Position numbers and translations under genes: made by a program
Assembly (NCBI RefSeq): GCF_000518805.1
Contig: NZ_JAEH01000007.1
Location: forward strand, 1 to 64,000
DNA: 64,000 bases
Direction: 5' to 3'
From: Shewanella waksmanii ATCC BAA-643
Lineage (GTDB): Bacteria > Pseudomonadota > Gammaproteobacteria > Enterobacterales > Shewanellaceae
Notes under the pieces: generated by a model
The model's input: only the letters and a program-made list of their open reading frames with translations
The model's database searches: none
What the model was told of the DNA's origin: nothing
In this document: positions 19,807 through 29,864 of the stretch, in pieces
Position numbering within the stretch: the first letter of the stretch is position 1
Layout of the letters: the number at the start of each line of letters is the position of its first letter

Positions 19807-21537
19807 ATGAGCCACGACAGTCAGGGTACAGAGCCTTTAGATACGTCCCTTGCAGCAGATTACTACCTTGATAACTTCAACTATGTGGTTGACCATGTCA
19901 CAGCGCGGTATCAAGACCTATTTCCTGCCGAGCTGAGTCAATGTTTAACGGCTTATCGGCAGCTGACGAGTTATGCTCAGCGGCTTTTAGTTCGCTTGTG
20001 TAGCAGGCAAGGAGAGTGGTTTGAATCCGTAAAACTCAATTATGCTGAGATAGCCGATATTGATGCTGCCATTGAGGAGCTCGGACAAGCTTGTTTAGTG
20101 AGCTGTGTGACTAATCCGCCTGTAGAGGTTTTGGCCCTTAAACTCACGGTAAAATCGCTAAAGCAGATCCTCAAGGGTGCATATGCCATTGCGCCAAAAC
20201 AGATGCCGTCCAAAAAGGCTGAATTAAGCCTAGCACTGCAGCAATTGGCCGCAGAGCAACCAGAGGTAAAGATTGGTGAGTTTATTGGCTCACCTTGGCT
20301 CAAGGTCAATATTCAATGCCATTACGATGCGTTGTTATTACTGTTTTTTGGCAATCGTTATCAAGATTTAACTCAGTTTGTGGTGGCCGAGCTAGGTTTA
20401 CAGCAATTCTATCCCTATCAATTAGACCGTAACAGCCGGTTATTTAATGACTGGCGTTCAGTAGAACAGTTGGCGTTATTGAGCGATGCAATAGAGCAAT
20501 TTGAACTGCAAAGGCGCCAATTAGACTACATTGGTGTGAAAAAATTTGAGGGCGATATACCCACTAACACTTGCAGTGACTTTTTACAGTATTATCGCAG
20601 CAAGTTGCAATTTAGTATTGGCCGCGATTTAGAGCGCAAAGGCTATTTAGATGATGCGCTTTTCCTTTATGACCAGCTAAGTCACTCGGCAGCTATCGAG
20701 CGCAAGACGAGGGTATTGATTGCTCAGGAGCATTATCAAGCTGCGCTAACACTTATCAATGATGTGCTAGATTCAGGTAAGCTCTACGCCGAAGAACAGC
20801 TCATCTTTCTGCGCCTACTCAACCGATGCCAACGTAAGTTAGGCATAGAGGTGACAGGGACTAGATTCAAGCAAAATCATGATGCCATCAAAATAATTCA
20901 ACTGACTATTGGGCAGTTGCCATTGCAACAGATGAATGAACTTGGCGTTAAAGGCGTAGAAGAGCATGTGATCTACACTTACCAGCAACGTGGCTACTTG
21001 GCATTCCATCTCGAAAACAGCCTGTTTTGTTCGCTGTTCGGTTTATTGTTTTGGGACATTATTTTCGCGCCGATCCCTGGCGCGTTTCAGCATCCATTTC
21101 AGTCAGCGCCCAGCGATATGTACCAGCCAAGTTTTACCGATACAAGGCGAGCGGCTATCGATCAGCGTCTTAAAGAAATAGCACTAACAACTACAGCCGA
21201 TATTTATCAACGTATTGAGCAGGCGTACGAGCAGTACTTTGGCTATGTTAATGATTGGGTGGATTGGAGCCGGGTTACCTTGGTTCATTTACAGCGTTTG
21301 CTTGATAGCGTCAGCGATGAGTTTATCGCGCTGTTGTTAACCTATATGCTGCAGTCGCTTAAACATCACCGCAGTGGTTTACCGGACTTGTTTGTCTATC
21401 ACCCTAATGGCAGTGGCTTTGAGCTTATTGAAGTAAAAGGGCCGACTGATAAATTACAAGATAACCAAAAGGTGTGGCTCGATTGGTTAGTTGGGCATGG
21501 CATAGATGTCGCCGTGTGCCACGTCAAATACGAATAA
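19807..21537 (+). CDS. VRR-NUC domain (FAN1-like) nuclease
   Basis: A 576-aa protein with a VRR-NUC (PD-(D/E)XK-type) nuclease domain at the extreme C-terminus: GLPDLF, then ELIEVKGPTD and QKVWLDWL. These supply the Asp, the ExK pair and the Gln of the family. The upstream part is helical with TPR/SAP-like character, as in bacterial and eukaryotic FAN1 structure-specific nucleases, which act on flap and crosslink-repair intermediates. The N-terminal start YYLDNFNYVVDHV matches the bacterial FAN1 style. SD GGAGA precedes ATG 19807. No neighbour forms an obvious operon with it. Confidence 0.85.
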   Translation: MSHDSQGTEPLDTSLAADYYLDNFNYVVDHVTARYQDLFPAELSQCLTAYRQLTSYAQRLLVRLCSRQGEWFESVKLNYAEIADIDAAIEELGQACLVSCVTNPPVEVLALKLTVKSLKQILKGAYAIAPKQMPSKKAELSLALQQLAAEQPEVKIGEFIGSPWLKVNIQCHYDALLLLFFGNRYQDLTQFVVAELGLQQFYPYQLDRNSRLFNDWRSVEQLALLSDAIEQFELQRRQLDYIGVKKFEGDIPTNTCSDFLQYYRSKLQFSIGRDLERKGYLDDALFLYDQLSHSAAIERKTRVLIAQEHYQAALTLINDVLDSGKLYAEEQLIFLRLLNRCQRKLGIEVTGTRFKQNHDAIKIIQLTIGQLPLQQMNELGVKGVEEHVIYTYQQRGYLAFHLENSLFCSLFGLLFWDIIFAPIPGAFQHPFQSAPSDMYQPSFTDTRRAAIDQRLKEIALTTTADIYQRIEQAYEQYFGYVNDWVDWSRVTLVHLQRLLDSVSDEFIALLLTYMLQSLKHHRSGLPDLFVYHPNGSGFELIEVKGPTDKLQDNQKVWLDWLVGHGIDVAVCHVKYE

Positions 21538-21641
21538 ACCCATTGGGGCTCTTAAATCGCAGACTTTATTATGCCTGCTCTGGGGCTGGCGACTGTCTTT
21601 AGTTAGGTTCAGTTGGCTTATGTAAATTTCGTAAATCAAAT

Positions 21642-21660
21642 TTTAATGATAATTATTTTC
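21642..21660 (+). promoter_or_regulatory. Fur box
   Basis: TTTAATGATAATTATTTTC matches the 19-bp Fur consensus GATAATGATAATCATTATC at 15 positions. It lies about 75 bp upstream of the first gene of the PepSY/DUF2271/DUF4198 trio, so iron repression of that unit is likely. Confidence 0.75.
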
Positions 21661-21733
21661 ATCTAAGTTGTAGTTATTGATCTGTGACGATTCAGCGCCG
21701 CAGTTGTGATCAAAACAATAACAAGATGAGAGT

Positions 21734-22369
21734 ATGAACAAGCCATTAACCAAAGCGCCTTTAAGCGCTCGCAACTCGCAAAATCAACGTAAACACACTC
21801 TCAAACTTGCTCGTACTATCCATATTTATGTGTCAATGGCGCTGCTGCTGTTGATGCTGTTTTTTGCGTTTACAGGCATCACACTTAACCACCCACAGTG
21901 GTTCAATGCAGACACCGCTGAGTCAGATTACCAAGAGATCAACTTGCCGGAGCATCTGCTGCCTGTTGAACCTTTAACGCCGGCTTGGCAAGAAAGTGCC
22001 AAATATTGGCTTAACAGTGAATTTAGTTTGTCGCTTACTGAGGCGGAGATTAGCGACGATGAAGTAGCGATTGTGCAGAGTAAACCTGGCCGCTACCAGA
22101 GCTTAACAATCGATGTGTATGAGCAAATGGCCTTTTATGAGCATAGAGAATATGGCGTGATCGCCATTCTTAACGATTTACATAAAGGTCGCCATGCCGG
22201 GGTAGTGTGGCAATGGGTGATCGACATCAGTGCCGTGCTAATGATTATTTTCTCGTTAACCGGGGCTTACCTGCTGTTACCACAGCGCAAAAAGCTGTTT
22301 CGTTCTATGCGCTACATGGGTGTGGTCAGCATAGGCTGTATCGGTATTTACTGGTTTAGTGTGCTGTAA
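21734..22369 (+). CDS. PepSY-associated transmembrane protein
   Basis: A 211-aa inner-membrane protein of the PepSY-associated TM family. An N-terminal basic region is followed by a TM helix (about 34-52, MALLLLMLFFAFTGITLNH), a periplasmic domain containing LHKGRHAG, and two C-terminal helices (about 160-210). The FTGITLNHPQW and LNDLHKGRHAG signatures are characteristic of iron/siderophore-associated PepSY proteins. It is first in a three-gene unit behind a Fur box, so an iron-uptake-related role (for example metal or siderophore handling at the membrane) is likely. The exact reaction is not established. Confidence 0.85.
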   Translation: MNKPLTKAPLSARNSQNQRKHTLKLARTIHIYVSMALLLLMLFFAFTGITLNHPQWFNADTAESDYQEINLPEHLLPVEPLTPAWQESAKYWLNSEFSLSLTEAEISDDEVAIVQSKPGRYQSLTIDVYEQMAFYEHREYGVIAILNDLHKGRHAGVVWQWVIDISAVLMIIFSLTGAYLLLPQRKKLFRSMRYMGVVSIGCIGIYWFSVL

Positions 22370-22429
22370 GTGTTGTGGTTTCGATTGAGCAATTACGATT
22401 TTTGATAGGAATTTAACATAGGTATTCAT

Positions 22430-22930
22430 ATGAACAAGACCCTGCTTGGTGCATTGCTATGCACATCAATGTTAGCGATGCCAGTATCGGCCAGTAAGAT
22501 CGAAATCGATTTAGGCCTAGCAGAGATCACCGAAGGTCAGTACTTACGCCCATACACGGCTGTTTGGGTAGAAGATAGCCGCGGTAAACACGTTGACACC
22601 ATCGCACTGTGGACTTGGGATGAAGGCGAGAAGTGGCTCAAAGATATTCGTCGTTGGTGGCGCAAAATTGGTCGTGATGAAGCCGGGTTTATTGATGGCG
22701 TTACCGGGGCAACACGTCCATCTGGTCAATACAAACTCGATTGGGACTTCACCGACAGTGAAGGTAAAAGCGTTGTGGCCGGTAAGTACACCTTGTTGGT
22801 GGAAGTTGTGCGAGAACACGGCAACCGCTCACTAGTGCGCCATAAGTTCAATCATGACGGCAAGGCATTTGCGGTAACACTGCCACCAACCGATGAAACT
22901 GCTGAAATCACCATTAAGTATCAACCTTAA
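22430..22930 (+). CDS. Periplasmic DUF2271 protein
   Basis: A 166-aa secreted protein with a signal peptide (LLGALLCTSMLAMPVSA). The mature part matches the DUF2271 pattern: AVWVEDSRGKHVDTIALW, a GEKWLKDIRRWW segment and GVTGATRPSGQYKLDWDF, with a C-terminal beta strand ending in ITIKYQP. The function of the family is unknown; members regularly sit between a PepSY protein and a DUF4198 protein in Fur-controlled loci, as here. It is 60 bp downstream of the PepSY gene and 21 bp upstream of the DUF4198 gene, so the three are probably cotranscribed. Confidence 0.85.
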   Translation: MNKTLLGALLCTSMLAMPVSASKIEIDLGLAEITEGQYLRPYTAVWVEDSRGKHVDTIALWTWDEGEKWLKDIRRWWRKIGRDEAGFIDGVTGATRPSGQYKLDWDFTDSEGKSVVAGKYTLLVEVVREHGNRSLVRHKFNHDGKAFAVTLPPTDETAEITIKYQP

Positions 22931-22951
22931 GGTTAATAGAAAGGATAAAAG

Positions 22952-23770
22952 ATGAAAAAGACACTCGTATTAGCGTTAGCATGTGGGGTGCTTAGTCACA
23001 GTGCTGTGGCCCACGACCGTTGGATCTTACCAAGTCACTTTACCGTTTCTGCGGAAGCTGGCAAAGGAGTCTGGATCACTTCAGACGTGACCGCTAGCAA
23101 CCAAGTTTTTCAATATGACAAACCTTATGGCAGTGAAGATGTAGAAATTATCACCCCGCAAGGTAAAAAGCAGTGGCCATCTTCAAGCTACAAAGGCTCA
23201 CGCAAGTCAGTATTCGACTATCAACTAGTGGCTGATGGTACTTATAAACTGCAAAAGAAAACCAGTCCACGTTACTACGCCAGTTATAAAGTTAAAGGCG
23301 AAGATAAGCCGGTATATAGCCGCGCTGATAAAGAAGCGACTAAAGCAAAAATGCCGGCCAATGGTTACGATCTTGTCGGTGTGATGAGCTTTTCACGGGT
23401 TGAGTCTTATGTGACCCTTAACAAGCCAAATGATACTGCGCTGGCGCCAACAGGCGAGTATTTAGAACTGATCCCGGTGACACACCCAGCCGATATTGTT
23501 GAACAAGATGTCGCTGAATTTAAGATCACCTATCAGGGCAAGCCTGTTAGCGGCGCTGAAGTGTCTGTTGTAAAAGAGGGCACGGTTTACCGTAATCAGC
23601 TTAACGCTACTAAAGTCACCTCTGACAATGACGGTATGGTTAGCTTTACGCCGCAGTCTGCCGGTCGTTACTTGTTACATGTGGAATATCAGCAGCCCAT
23701 CAAGGGCAACCCTTTAGCTGATAAGGTTAACAACGAAATCTTCTTAACTTTTGAAGCTGGCTTAGATTAA
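22952..23770 (+). CDS. Periplasmic DUF4198 protein
   Basis: A 272-aa secreted protein with a signal peptide (LVLALACGVLSHSAVA), then the HDRWILPSHFTVS start typical of DUF4198. A C-terminal Ig-like segment (GAEVSVVKEGTVYRN, then FTPQSAGRYLLHVEY) resembles the domain of NikK/CbiK-like periplasmic metal-binding components. DUF4198 proteins are associated with nickel, cobalt or iron uptake. Last in the Fur-box-preceded trio and closed by a strong terminator. The metal handled is not determinable from sequence. Confidence 0.85.
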   Translation: MKKTLVLALACGVLSHSAVAHDRWILPSHFTVSAEAGKGVWITSDVTASNQVFQYDKPYGSEDVEIITPQGKKQWPSSSYKGSRKSVFDYQLVADGTYKLQKKTSPRYYASYKVKGEDKPVYSRADKEATKAKMPANGYDLVGVMSFSRVESYVTLNKPNDTALAPTGEYLELIPVTHPADIVEQDVAEFKITYQGKPVSGAEVSVVKEGTVYRNQLNATKVTSDNDGMVSFTPQSAGRYLLHVEYQQPIKGNPLADKVNNEIFLTFEAGLD

Positions 23771-23806
23771 CCCCTAATTAAACAGGCTTTAAAAGCCTTA
23801 GGCAAT

Positions 23807-23837
23807 AAAAAAGCTCCTATATTAGGAGCTTTTTTTT
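23807..23837. terminator. Bidirectional intrinsic terminator
   Basis: AAAAAAGCTCCTA / TAGGAGCTTTTTTT with a 3-nt loop separates the convergent DUF4198 and asnS genes and has T runs on both strands. Confidence 0.92.
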
Positions 23838-23881
23838 ACCACTTAATTGCGCCAACATGTGGCTCAAATAGCGTTAATCGC

Positions 23882-25282
23882 TTAGAAGTTGGCTGACTTA
23901 GGTGCACGTGGGAAAGGAATCACGTCACGGATGTTAGAGACGCCCGTTACATATGAAACCAAACGCTCAAAACCTAAACCGAAACCTGCATGGGGGACTG
24001 TGCCATAACGGCGCATATCACGGTACCACCAGTAGTCTTCTTGGCTCAGTTCCATTTCAGCTAAACGTGCATCAAGTACATCTAGACGCTCTTCACGTTG
24101 CGCACCACCAATGATTTCACCAATACCTGGCGCTAACACATCCATTGCAGCAACGGTTTTACCGTCATCGTTTAGGCGCATGTAGAATGCTTTGATATCT
24201 TTTGGATAGTTCTTCACAACCACAGGGGCTTTAAAGTGTTCTTCAGCAAGATAGCGCTCGTGCTCAGATTGTAAGTCGATACCCCATTCAACGTCGTAGT
24301 CGAACGACTTGCCACAGGCTTTAAGAATTTCAACGGCGTCGGTATAGTCAACTTGTGCAAAGTCGCTGTTTACAAAGTTCTCTAAACGTTCAATCACGGT
24401 CTTATCAACACGCTGGGCAAAGAACTCTAGATCATCACGGCGCTCAGCTAATACCGCTTTAAAGCAGTATTTAAGCATGGCTTCGGCAAGGGCCGCAGCA
24501 TCATCAAGGTCTGCAAAGGCGACTTCTGGCTCTACCATCCAAAACTCAGCCAAGTGACGGCTTGTGTTTGAATTTTCGGCGCGGAATGTTGGACCAAAGG
24601 TATAAACTTTTGATAGTGCACAGGCATAGGTTTCAGCATTTAGCTGGCCCGATACAGTCAAAAATGACTCTTTACCGAAGAAGTCTTCGCTGTAGTCAAC
24701 CTTACCCGCGTCTGTACGTGGCAAGTTTTCCATATCTAAAGTAGATACACGGAACATTTCACCCGCACCTTCGCAATCTGATGCAGTGATCAGTGGCGTC
24801 GATACCCAAATAAAACCTTCTTCGTTATAGAAGCGGTGAATCGCCTGCGATAAACAGTTACGAACACGCGCTACTGCACCAATAATGTTGGTACGAGGAC
24901 GCAAATGCGCTAATTCACGTAGATGCTCAATTGAATGACGTTTGGCCGCCATTGGGTAAGTATCAGGATCGTCAACCCAACCAGTGACTTCAATATTGGT
25001 CACCTGCAGCTCAAACGCTTGACCTTTACCTGGAGAGTCAACCACTTCGCCGGTCATAATGACAGAGCAACCTGCAGTTAACTTGAGGATCTCTTCGTTA
25101 TAATTGACTAAGCTATTAGGCACAACGCCCTGAATTGGGTCAAAACAGGAACCATCATATACGGCAAGAAAAGAGATGCCTGCCTTGGAATCTCGGCGAG
25201 TTCTTACCCAACCGCGTACGGTCACTTGCGATCCAATCGCAAAGTCACCTTTAAATACAGAAGCGACAGATGTAATGCTCAT
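23882..25282 (-). CDS. asnS: Asparaginyl-tRNA synthetase
   Basis: Charges tRNA-Asn with asparagine (class II aminoacyl-tRNA synthetase, 466 aa as in E. coli). An N-terminal OB-fold anticodon-binding domain ([15 protein letters not shown]) is followed by the class II core: [21 protein letters not shown] (motif 2 region) and the C-terminal motif 3 [10 protein letters not shown]. Monocistronic, with its own terminator at 23807-23837. The 358-bp region 25283-25640 upstream contains AT-rich promoter sequence and nothing else recognisable. Confidence 0.97.
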   Translation of the reverse strand: MSITSVASVFKGDFAIGSQVTVRGWVRTRRDSKAGISFLAVYDGSCFDPIQGVVPNSLVNYNEEILKLTAGCSVIMTGEVVDSPGKGQAFELQVTNIEVTGWVDDPDTYPMAAKRHSIEHLRELAHLRPRTNIIGAVARVRNCLSQAIHRFYNEEGFIWVSTPLITASDCEGAGEMFRVSTLDMENLPRTDAGKVDYSEDFFGKESFLTVSGQLNAETYACALSKVYTFGPTFRAENSNTSRHLAEFWMVEPEVAFADLDDAAALAEAMLKYCFKAVLAERRDDLEFFAQRVDKTVIERLENFVNSDFAQVDYTDAVEILKACGKSFDYDVEWGIDLQSEHERYLAEEHFKAPVVVKNYPKDIKAFYMRLNDDGKTVAAMDVLAPGIGEIIGGAQREERLDVLDARLAEMELSQEDYWWYRDMRRYGTVPHAGFGLGFERLVSYVTGVSNIRDVIPFPRAPKSANF

Positions 25283-25640
25283 TGTTGCTTAGTTCTCCAA
25301 CGAATCGTTTTAATAAAAAATTTGGATGTTCATATTACCTTGATAGCGAGGTTTCTCAAGGAAAAAAGCGGTAATTGAGCCCGATGAGGTGATTTTTTTA
25401 CAACTTGAGCAAATCTGCCCAATTAATACCCGGCCGCTGGCTCAATTCAAACCCCAAGACAGCGTAGATCAGAGACGGTTTTATCTTGTACTCTAACACA
25501 GCTACGATGCCGGGTGACTATGGCTAGTTTTAGACAAGTTTGCTAAAGTGGTAAAGGTAACACATTGATGATTAATATTATTCATAGTTAATCAGCGATT
25601 GCTTAAGCAAATTTAACTAATCCGAACTCAAGGTGGCAGT

Positions 25641-25976
25641 ATGAAGAAAAGAAAAATCTTCCAAATGATATTGGCTACCTTGTCCATTTTGGGTTGGAGT
25701 TTGGCCATCTACGCGCTGTTGCTGTTTGATCAAGCTCGCCCCGATCGAGCCATTGGTTATTATTTGTCTAAAGGTGCCAGCATTCGTTTGGCTTGGGATC
25801 CCGATTATACGGTGTTACTGCAAGATGTGATTTGGACGTGCGCGGGGATTAGCCTATTGAGTTTGGCGTTCAACTTCTATTTTGCGACCCATTCTAAAAT
25901 GGGTTACTGGTTTAATATACCGTTACTTTTATTGACCTCGGTGACCGCCGGACTCTACCTGAGCTTTTTTATCTAA
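25641..25976 (+). CDS. Small inner-membrane protein of unknown function
   Basis: A 111-aa protein with three hydrophobic segments: about 9-30 (ILATLSILGWSLAIYALLLF), 64-86 and 92-110 (IPLLLLTSVTAGLYLSFFI). GGTGG lies just upstream of ATG 25641. No family is recognised with certainty. It is convergent with the Nudix gene and overlaps its end by 4 bases. Confidence 0.7.
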   Translation: MKKRKIFQMILATLSILGWSLAIYALLLFDQARPDRAIGYYLSKGASIRLAWDPDYTVLLQDVIWTCAGISLLSLAFNFYFATHSKMGYWFNIPLLLLTSVTAGLYLSFFI

Positions 25977-26542
25977 AGCACAAATTGGCGACAAAAACGA
26001 TCGATGATCGCTGCAGTCGCGCCCCAAATAAAATGCTGTTGATACTGAATAAAATACACGGGGTAGTGGATGTCACCGCGCTGAAAGTAGCGAACGTGGC
26101 GGTTTTGTGGCTCAAGTGCGAAACTCAGTGGCATAGAGAACAAGGCCGCGACCTCACCGGGATGGATATTAGGTGTAAATGGCTGCTTAACAATACCCAT
26201 TACTGGGGTGATTTCAAAACCGGTAAATGTCTTAAAACTGGGGTACTGCCCAATGACCTCAACATTGTGGCGATATAAACCTATCTCTTCTTCAGCCTCA
26301 CGCAGTGCGGTATCGGTGTAATCTTTATCGGTGTTTTCCACTTTTCCGCCGGGAAAACTGATTTGCCCAGGGTGTGCCCGCAGGTGGTGCGGGCGACGGG
26401 TTAATATTATTTGTGGTTGGTTATCTATCTGCTCAATGGCCACCAGCACCGCAGCTTGACGCAAATTGCCGTTCACCTTAGGGGTGGTGTCTTCGGCAAG
26501 TTGGTTTAATTGAAACTGGGTGCGTAACAGATCTATATCCAT
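25973..26542 (-). CDS. Nudix hydrolase, CoA pyrophosphatase (NudL/UPF0035) type
   Basis: A 189-aa Nudix protein. It carries the CoA-pyrophosphatase signature ILTRRPHHLRAHPGQISFPGG directly before the Nudix box, in which GGKVENTD and ALREAEEEIGL supply the metal-binding REx2EEx(I)G residues. Such enzymes cleave CoA or related dinucleotides to 3',5'-ADP and 4'-phosphopantetheine. It is transcribed just downstream of pabB (43-bp gap) on the minus strand and is probably cotranscribed with it. Confidence 0.88.
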   Translation of the reverse strand: MDIDLLRTQFQLNQLAEDTTPKVNGNLRQAAVLVAIEQIDNQPQIILTRRPHHLRAHPGQISFPGGKVENTDKDYTDTALREAEEEIGLYRHNVEVIGQYPSFKTFTGFEITPVMGIVKQPFTPNIHPGEVAALFSMPLSFALEPQNRHVRYFQRGDIHYPVYFIQYQQHFIWGATAAIIDRFCRQFVL

Positions 26543-26585
26543 GGTGATGGTTAAGTCAACCTCTGTAGATGAATGCGTCAGTTAG

Positions 26586-28007
26586 CTAATCAGCCGTGTC
26601 CGCAGCTAAAATGGGTAATATCTTACTTACCTTATCATAGGTTTCTTGATATTCAGCATCCACGTCAGAGTCTGCAACTATGCCGCCGCCAGCCCAACAG
26701 TACAAATTACCTTGGTCAGCCACTAAGGTGCGAATGGTAATGCTGGTATCCATATTACCGTCTTGACTGATATAGCCGATAGAGCCGCAATACAATGAGC
26801 GCCGAGAGGGTTCAAGCTCTTCAATGATCTGCATGGCTCTTATTTTCGGTGCTCCGGTAATCGACCCGCCGGGAAAACAAGCGCGCAGCAATTGGCTGGC
26901 ATCGATGTTGTCTGCCAATTGTGCGGTAACCGTGCTAACGAGATGATGCACCGCAGGGAAGCTTTCAACATCAAACAGTTTAGGTACGGCAACGCTACCC
27001 GGGGCGGCGACTTTACCGATATCGTTGCGCAGCAGATCGACAATCATTAAGTTTTCAGCGCGATCTTTTTCGGCATTGCGTAGATCGTTAGCCGCAGCGC
27101 TATCTTGTTGTGGGTCAGTAAACCTTGGCCGCGTGCCCTTAATGGGTTTAGTTTGTATCTTGCTTCCCTGTAGCTGAATAAAGCGTTCAGGTGAAATGGA
27201 TAACACACTTTGCTCGGCTAATTTAATAAATGCGGAAAAGGGCGCCGCATTGCACCCACGTAACTTGGTATAAGCCAGCCACTCGCTACCTTGGTAGGGC
27301 GCCGCAAATCGTTGGGTTAGATTAATCTGGTAACAATCGCCACTATGCAAGTACTGCTGCACCCGCTCAAACTTAGCGCGATACTCAGTTTGGCTGATTT
27401 GCGCTTGCCAGGGACGGGTTAAATTAAAGGTTTTATGGCTGCATGCCTGTTGTAATCGACGCTCGATGTGCTCACGGGTGCGATTAAAAGCCTTGGCGCC
27501 ATGATAATGCACCAAATGCCATTGCTGTTGCTGATTGTCATAAATTAGCGCCCATGCATATAAACCAATATTCATTTCGGCAAGGTTAATATCGTTATTG
27601 GCGATAGTGTCAAAGCGTTCGATATGGCGGCCTAAATCATAACTAAATGCACCCATAGCACCACCGCTAAATGGCAGCATGCTGGTTTTGTTGTCTGGGA
27701 AGTAATGATCTAACGCTGTACGCAACGTCGTAAACGGGCAGGAGCCTAGTTGGTTTGTTATTGGCGCGGCAAGGTTGTCGGTCATGACCGTTTGTCGATG
27801 GGTGATGTCAGTCTGGTTTGCCGTTGTGATGACAGTGGCAAGCGGGTCACAAACGATAATGTCATGGCGGCTATCTGGATGCTTAGCATCGGCGGAGTCT
27901 AATAGCATAGCCCAAGGTTCATCGGCAAAATGGCTAAAGACGTCAATTGTGGTGTGTTGCCAATCAAGTTTATCGCTAAAAACGGCAGTGTGAGACTCGC
28001 TAGCCAT
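26586..28007 (-). CDS. pabB: Aminodeoxychorismate synthase component I
   Basis: Converts chorismate and ammonia (from PabA) into 4-amino-4-deoxychorismate in folate synthesis. 473 aa. The chorismate-binding C-half contains the signature IKGTRPR (active-site Lys), ENLMIVDLLRNDIG, SFPAVHHLVSTV and GGSITGAPKIRAM. The PIKGTRPRF context and the overall length separate it from TrpE. It is probably in one unit with the Nudix hydrolase downstream. No pabA is present in the window. Confidence 0.92.
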   Translation of the reverse strand: MASESHTAVFSDKLDWQHTTIDVFSHFADEPWAMLLDSADAKHPDSRHDIIVCDPLATVITTANQTDITHRQTVMTDNLAAPITNQLGSCPFTTLRTALDHYFPDNKTSMLPFSGGAMGAFSYDLGRHIERFDTIANNDINLAEMNIGLYAWALIYDNQQQQWHLVHYHGAKAFNRTREHIERRLQQACSHKTFNLTRPWQAQISQTEYRAKFERVQQYLHSGDCYQINLTQRFAAPYQGSEWLAYTKLRGCNAAPFSAFIKLAEQSVLSISPERFIQLQGSKIQTKPIKGTRPRFTDPQQDSAAANDLRNAEKDRAENLMIVDLLRNDIGKVAAPGSVAVPKLFDVESFPAVHHLVSTVTAQLADNIDASQLLRACFPGGSITGAPKIRAMQIIEELEPSRRSLYCGSIGYISQDGNMDTSITIRTLVADQGNLYCWAGGGIVADSDVDAEYQETYDKVSKILPILAADTAD

Positions 28008-28139
28008 CGATTAACCTTATCTAAAAAGTGATGTTTATCTAAAAGTCGCGAAAGAGTATCATATTGGCAAAGGATTAAAAAAAAATACGCTTCCCAGTCC
28101 ATGGGAACACACCACTAATCTGTGAGAAAGGAAATGTCT

Positions 28140-29657
28140 GTGAGTAAAGAACAGCCAATTATTAAGCAAGCTGACTTAATCGAAAGCGTTGCTGATGCCC
28201 TGCAATATATCTCCTACTACCACCCAAAAGATTTTGTTGATGCAATGGCCGAAGCTTATGAAAAAGAGCAAAGCGCCGCAGCAAAAGATGCAATTGCACA
28301 AATTTTGATTAACTCGCGTATGTCAGCCGAAGGCAAGCGTCCGTTATGCCAAGATACCGGTATTGTGACCTGTTTTGTCAAAGTAGGTATGGGCGTGCAG
28401 TGGGATAAGACCGACATGACTGTTCAGCAAATGGTTGATGAAGGGGTACGCCGTGCATACACCAACCCTGACAATCCGCTACGTGCGTCGATTGTTGCTG
28501 ATCCTGCCGGTGGCCGTAAAAACACCAAAGATAACACGCCATCGGTTGTGCATATCGATATGGTGCCAGGTAACCATGTAGAAGTGGCCATTGCCGCTAA
28601 AGGTGGTGGATCTGAAAACAAATCTAAAATGGTGATGTTGAATCCATCTGATGATATTGCGGCATGGGTTGAGAAAACCTTACCTACAATGGGAGCTGGT
28701 TGGTGTCCACCAGGCATGCTTGGCATAGGCATTGGTGGCACAGCAGAGAAAGCGGCTGTGATGGCGAAAGAGTCCTTAATGGACCCAGTAGACATTCACG
28801 AGTTACAAGCACGCGGCGCACAAACAACCGATGAGAAGCTACGTCTAGATATTTTCGAGCGCTCAAACAAACTTGGTATTGGTGCTCAAGGCCTAGGTGG
28901 GGTTACAACCGTACTGGATATTAAAATTAAATCTGCGCCTACCCACGCAGCGTCAAAGCCAGTGGTGATGATTCCTAACTGCGCAGCAACCCGTCATGTA
29001 CATTTCCACTTAGATGGCAGCGGCCCTGCTGATTTAAGCCCGCCTTCACTAGAAGATTGGCCAGAAATCACCTGGGAAGTGGGTGAAAGTGTTCGCCGCG
29101 TTGATCTCAACACAGTAACGCAAGCAGAAATGCAAGAGTGGAAGAGCGGTGATACCTTATTGCTTAACGGCAAAATGCTAACTGGTCGTGACGCAGCACA
29201 TAAGCGTATTCAAACCTTAATTGAAAGTGGCGAAGGCCTACCAGAAGGTGTCGACTTTAAAGGTAAGTTTATCTACTACGTTGGCCCAGTTGATCCAGTT
29301 GGCGACGAAGTGGTTGGCCCTGCAGGACCAACAACTGCAACCCGTATGGATAAATTTACCGATGTGATGCTAGAGAAAACCGGTCTAATGGGCATGATTG
29401 GTAAGGCTGAACGTGGCCCAGCTACTGTCGCCTCTATTAAGCAACATAAATCATGCTATTTAATGGCTGTGGGCGGCGCGGCTTACTTAGTCTCTAAAGC
29501 CATTAAGAAAGCGCGTGTAGTGGCATTTGAAGATTTAGGTATGGAAGCGATTTACGAGTTTGACGTTAAAGATATGCCAGTGACGGTAGCGGTAGACAGT
29601 GAAGGGGTTAACGCCCATGAAACTGGCCCAGCCAGTTGGAAAGTGAAGTTGAGCTAA
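28140..29657 (+). CDS. Class I (iron-sulfur) fumarate hydratase
   Basis: Interconverts fumarate and malate in the TCA cycle with an oxygen-sensitive 4Fe-4S cluster. N-terminal catalytic half: CQDTGIVTCFVKVG (first cluster Cys), GGGSENKSKM and WCPPGMLGIGIGG; C-terminal half: PAGPTTATRMDKF and the swivelling domain. Three starts are possible: GTG 28122, ATG 28134 and GTG 28140. AAGGA at 28128-28132 lies 7 bases before GTG 28140 but only 1 base before the ATG, so the GTG is preferred. A terminator follows at 29736. Confidence 0.93.
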   Translation: MSKEQPIIKQADLIESVADALQYISYYHPKDFVDAMAEAYEKEQSAAAKDAIAQILINSRMSAEGKRPLCQDTGIVTCFVKVGMGVQWDKTDMTVQQMVDEGVRRAYTNPDNPLRASIVADPAGGRKNTKDNTPSVVHIDMVPGNHVEVAIAAKGGGSENKSKMVMLNPSDDIAAWVEKTLPTMGAGWCPPGMLGIGIGGTAEKAAVMAKESLMDPVDIHELQARGAQTTDEKLRLDIFERSNKLGIGAQGLGGVTTVLDIKIKSAPTHAASKPVVMIPNCAATRHVHFHLDGSGPADLSPPSLEDWPEITWEVGESVRRVDLNTVTQAEMQEWKSGDTLLLNGKMLTGRDAAHKRIQTLIESGEGLPEGVDFKGKFIYYVGPVDPVGDEVVGPAGPTTATRMDKFTDVMLEKTGLMGMIGKAERGPATVASIKQHKSCYLMAVGGAAYLVSKAIKKARVVAFEDLGMEAIYEFDVKDMPVTVAVDSEGVNAHETGPASWKVKLS

Positions 29658-29680
29658 ACAATCTAACCTAGCGTACTACT

Positions 29681-29716
29681 AACTTGGTTAACTTGGTTAA
29701 CTTGGTTAACTTGATT
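29681..29716 (+). repeat. Tandem 9-bp repeat, four copies
   Basis: AACTTGGTT occurs three times in exact succession from 29681, followed by AACTTGATT. It lies between the fumarase stop and its terminator. This is a simple-sequence slippage tract with no known function. Confidence 0.85.
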
Positions 29717-29735
29717 GTCGAATTAGCCAACAATA

Positions 29736-29770
29736 CAGGGTGTCAGCGACTTGCTTACACCCTGTTTTTT
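29736..29770 (+). terminator. Intrinsic terminator of the fumarase gene
   Basis: CAGGGTGT / ACACCCTG stem with a 13-nt loop followed by TTTTTT. Confidence 0.85.
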
Positions 29771-29864
29771 GTTTAGTGTGCTTGCCAACTATGCAAAATA
29801 GCTCACAAACGCTATTAACTTATTATTTACAATCAGCAATTCTAACTAAAAGATGACAATAACA

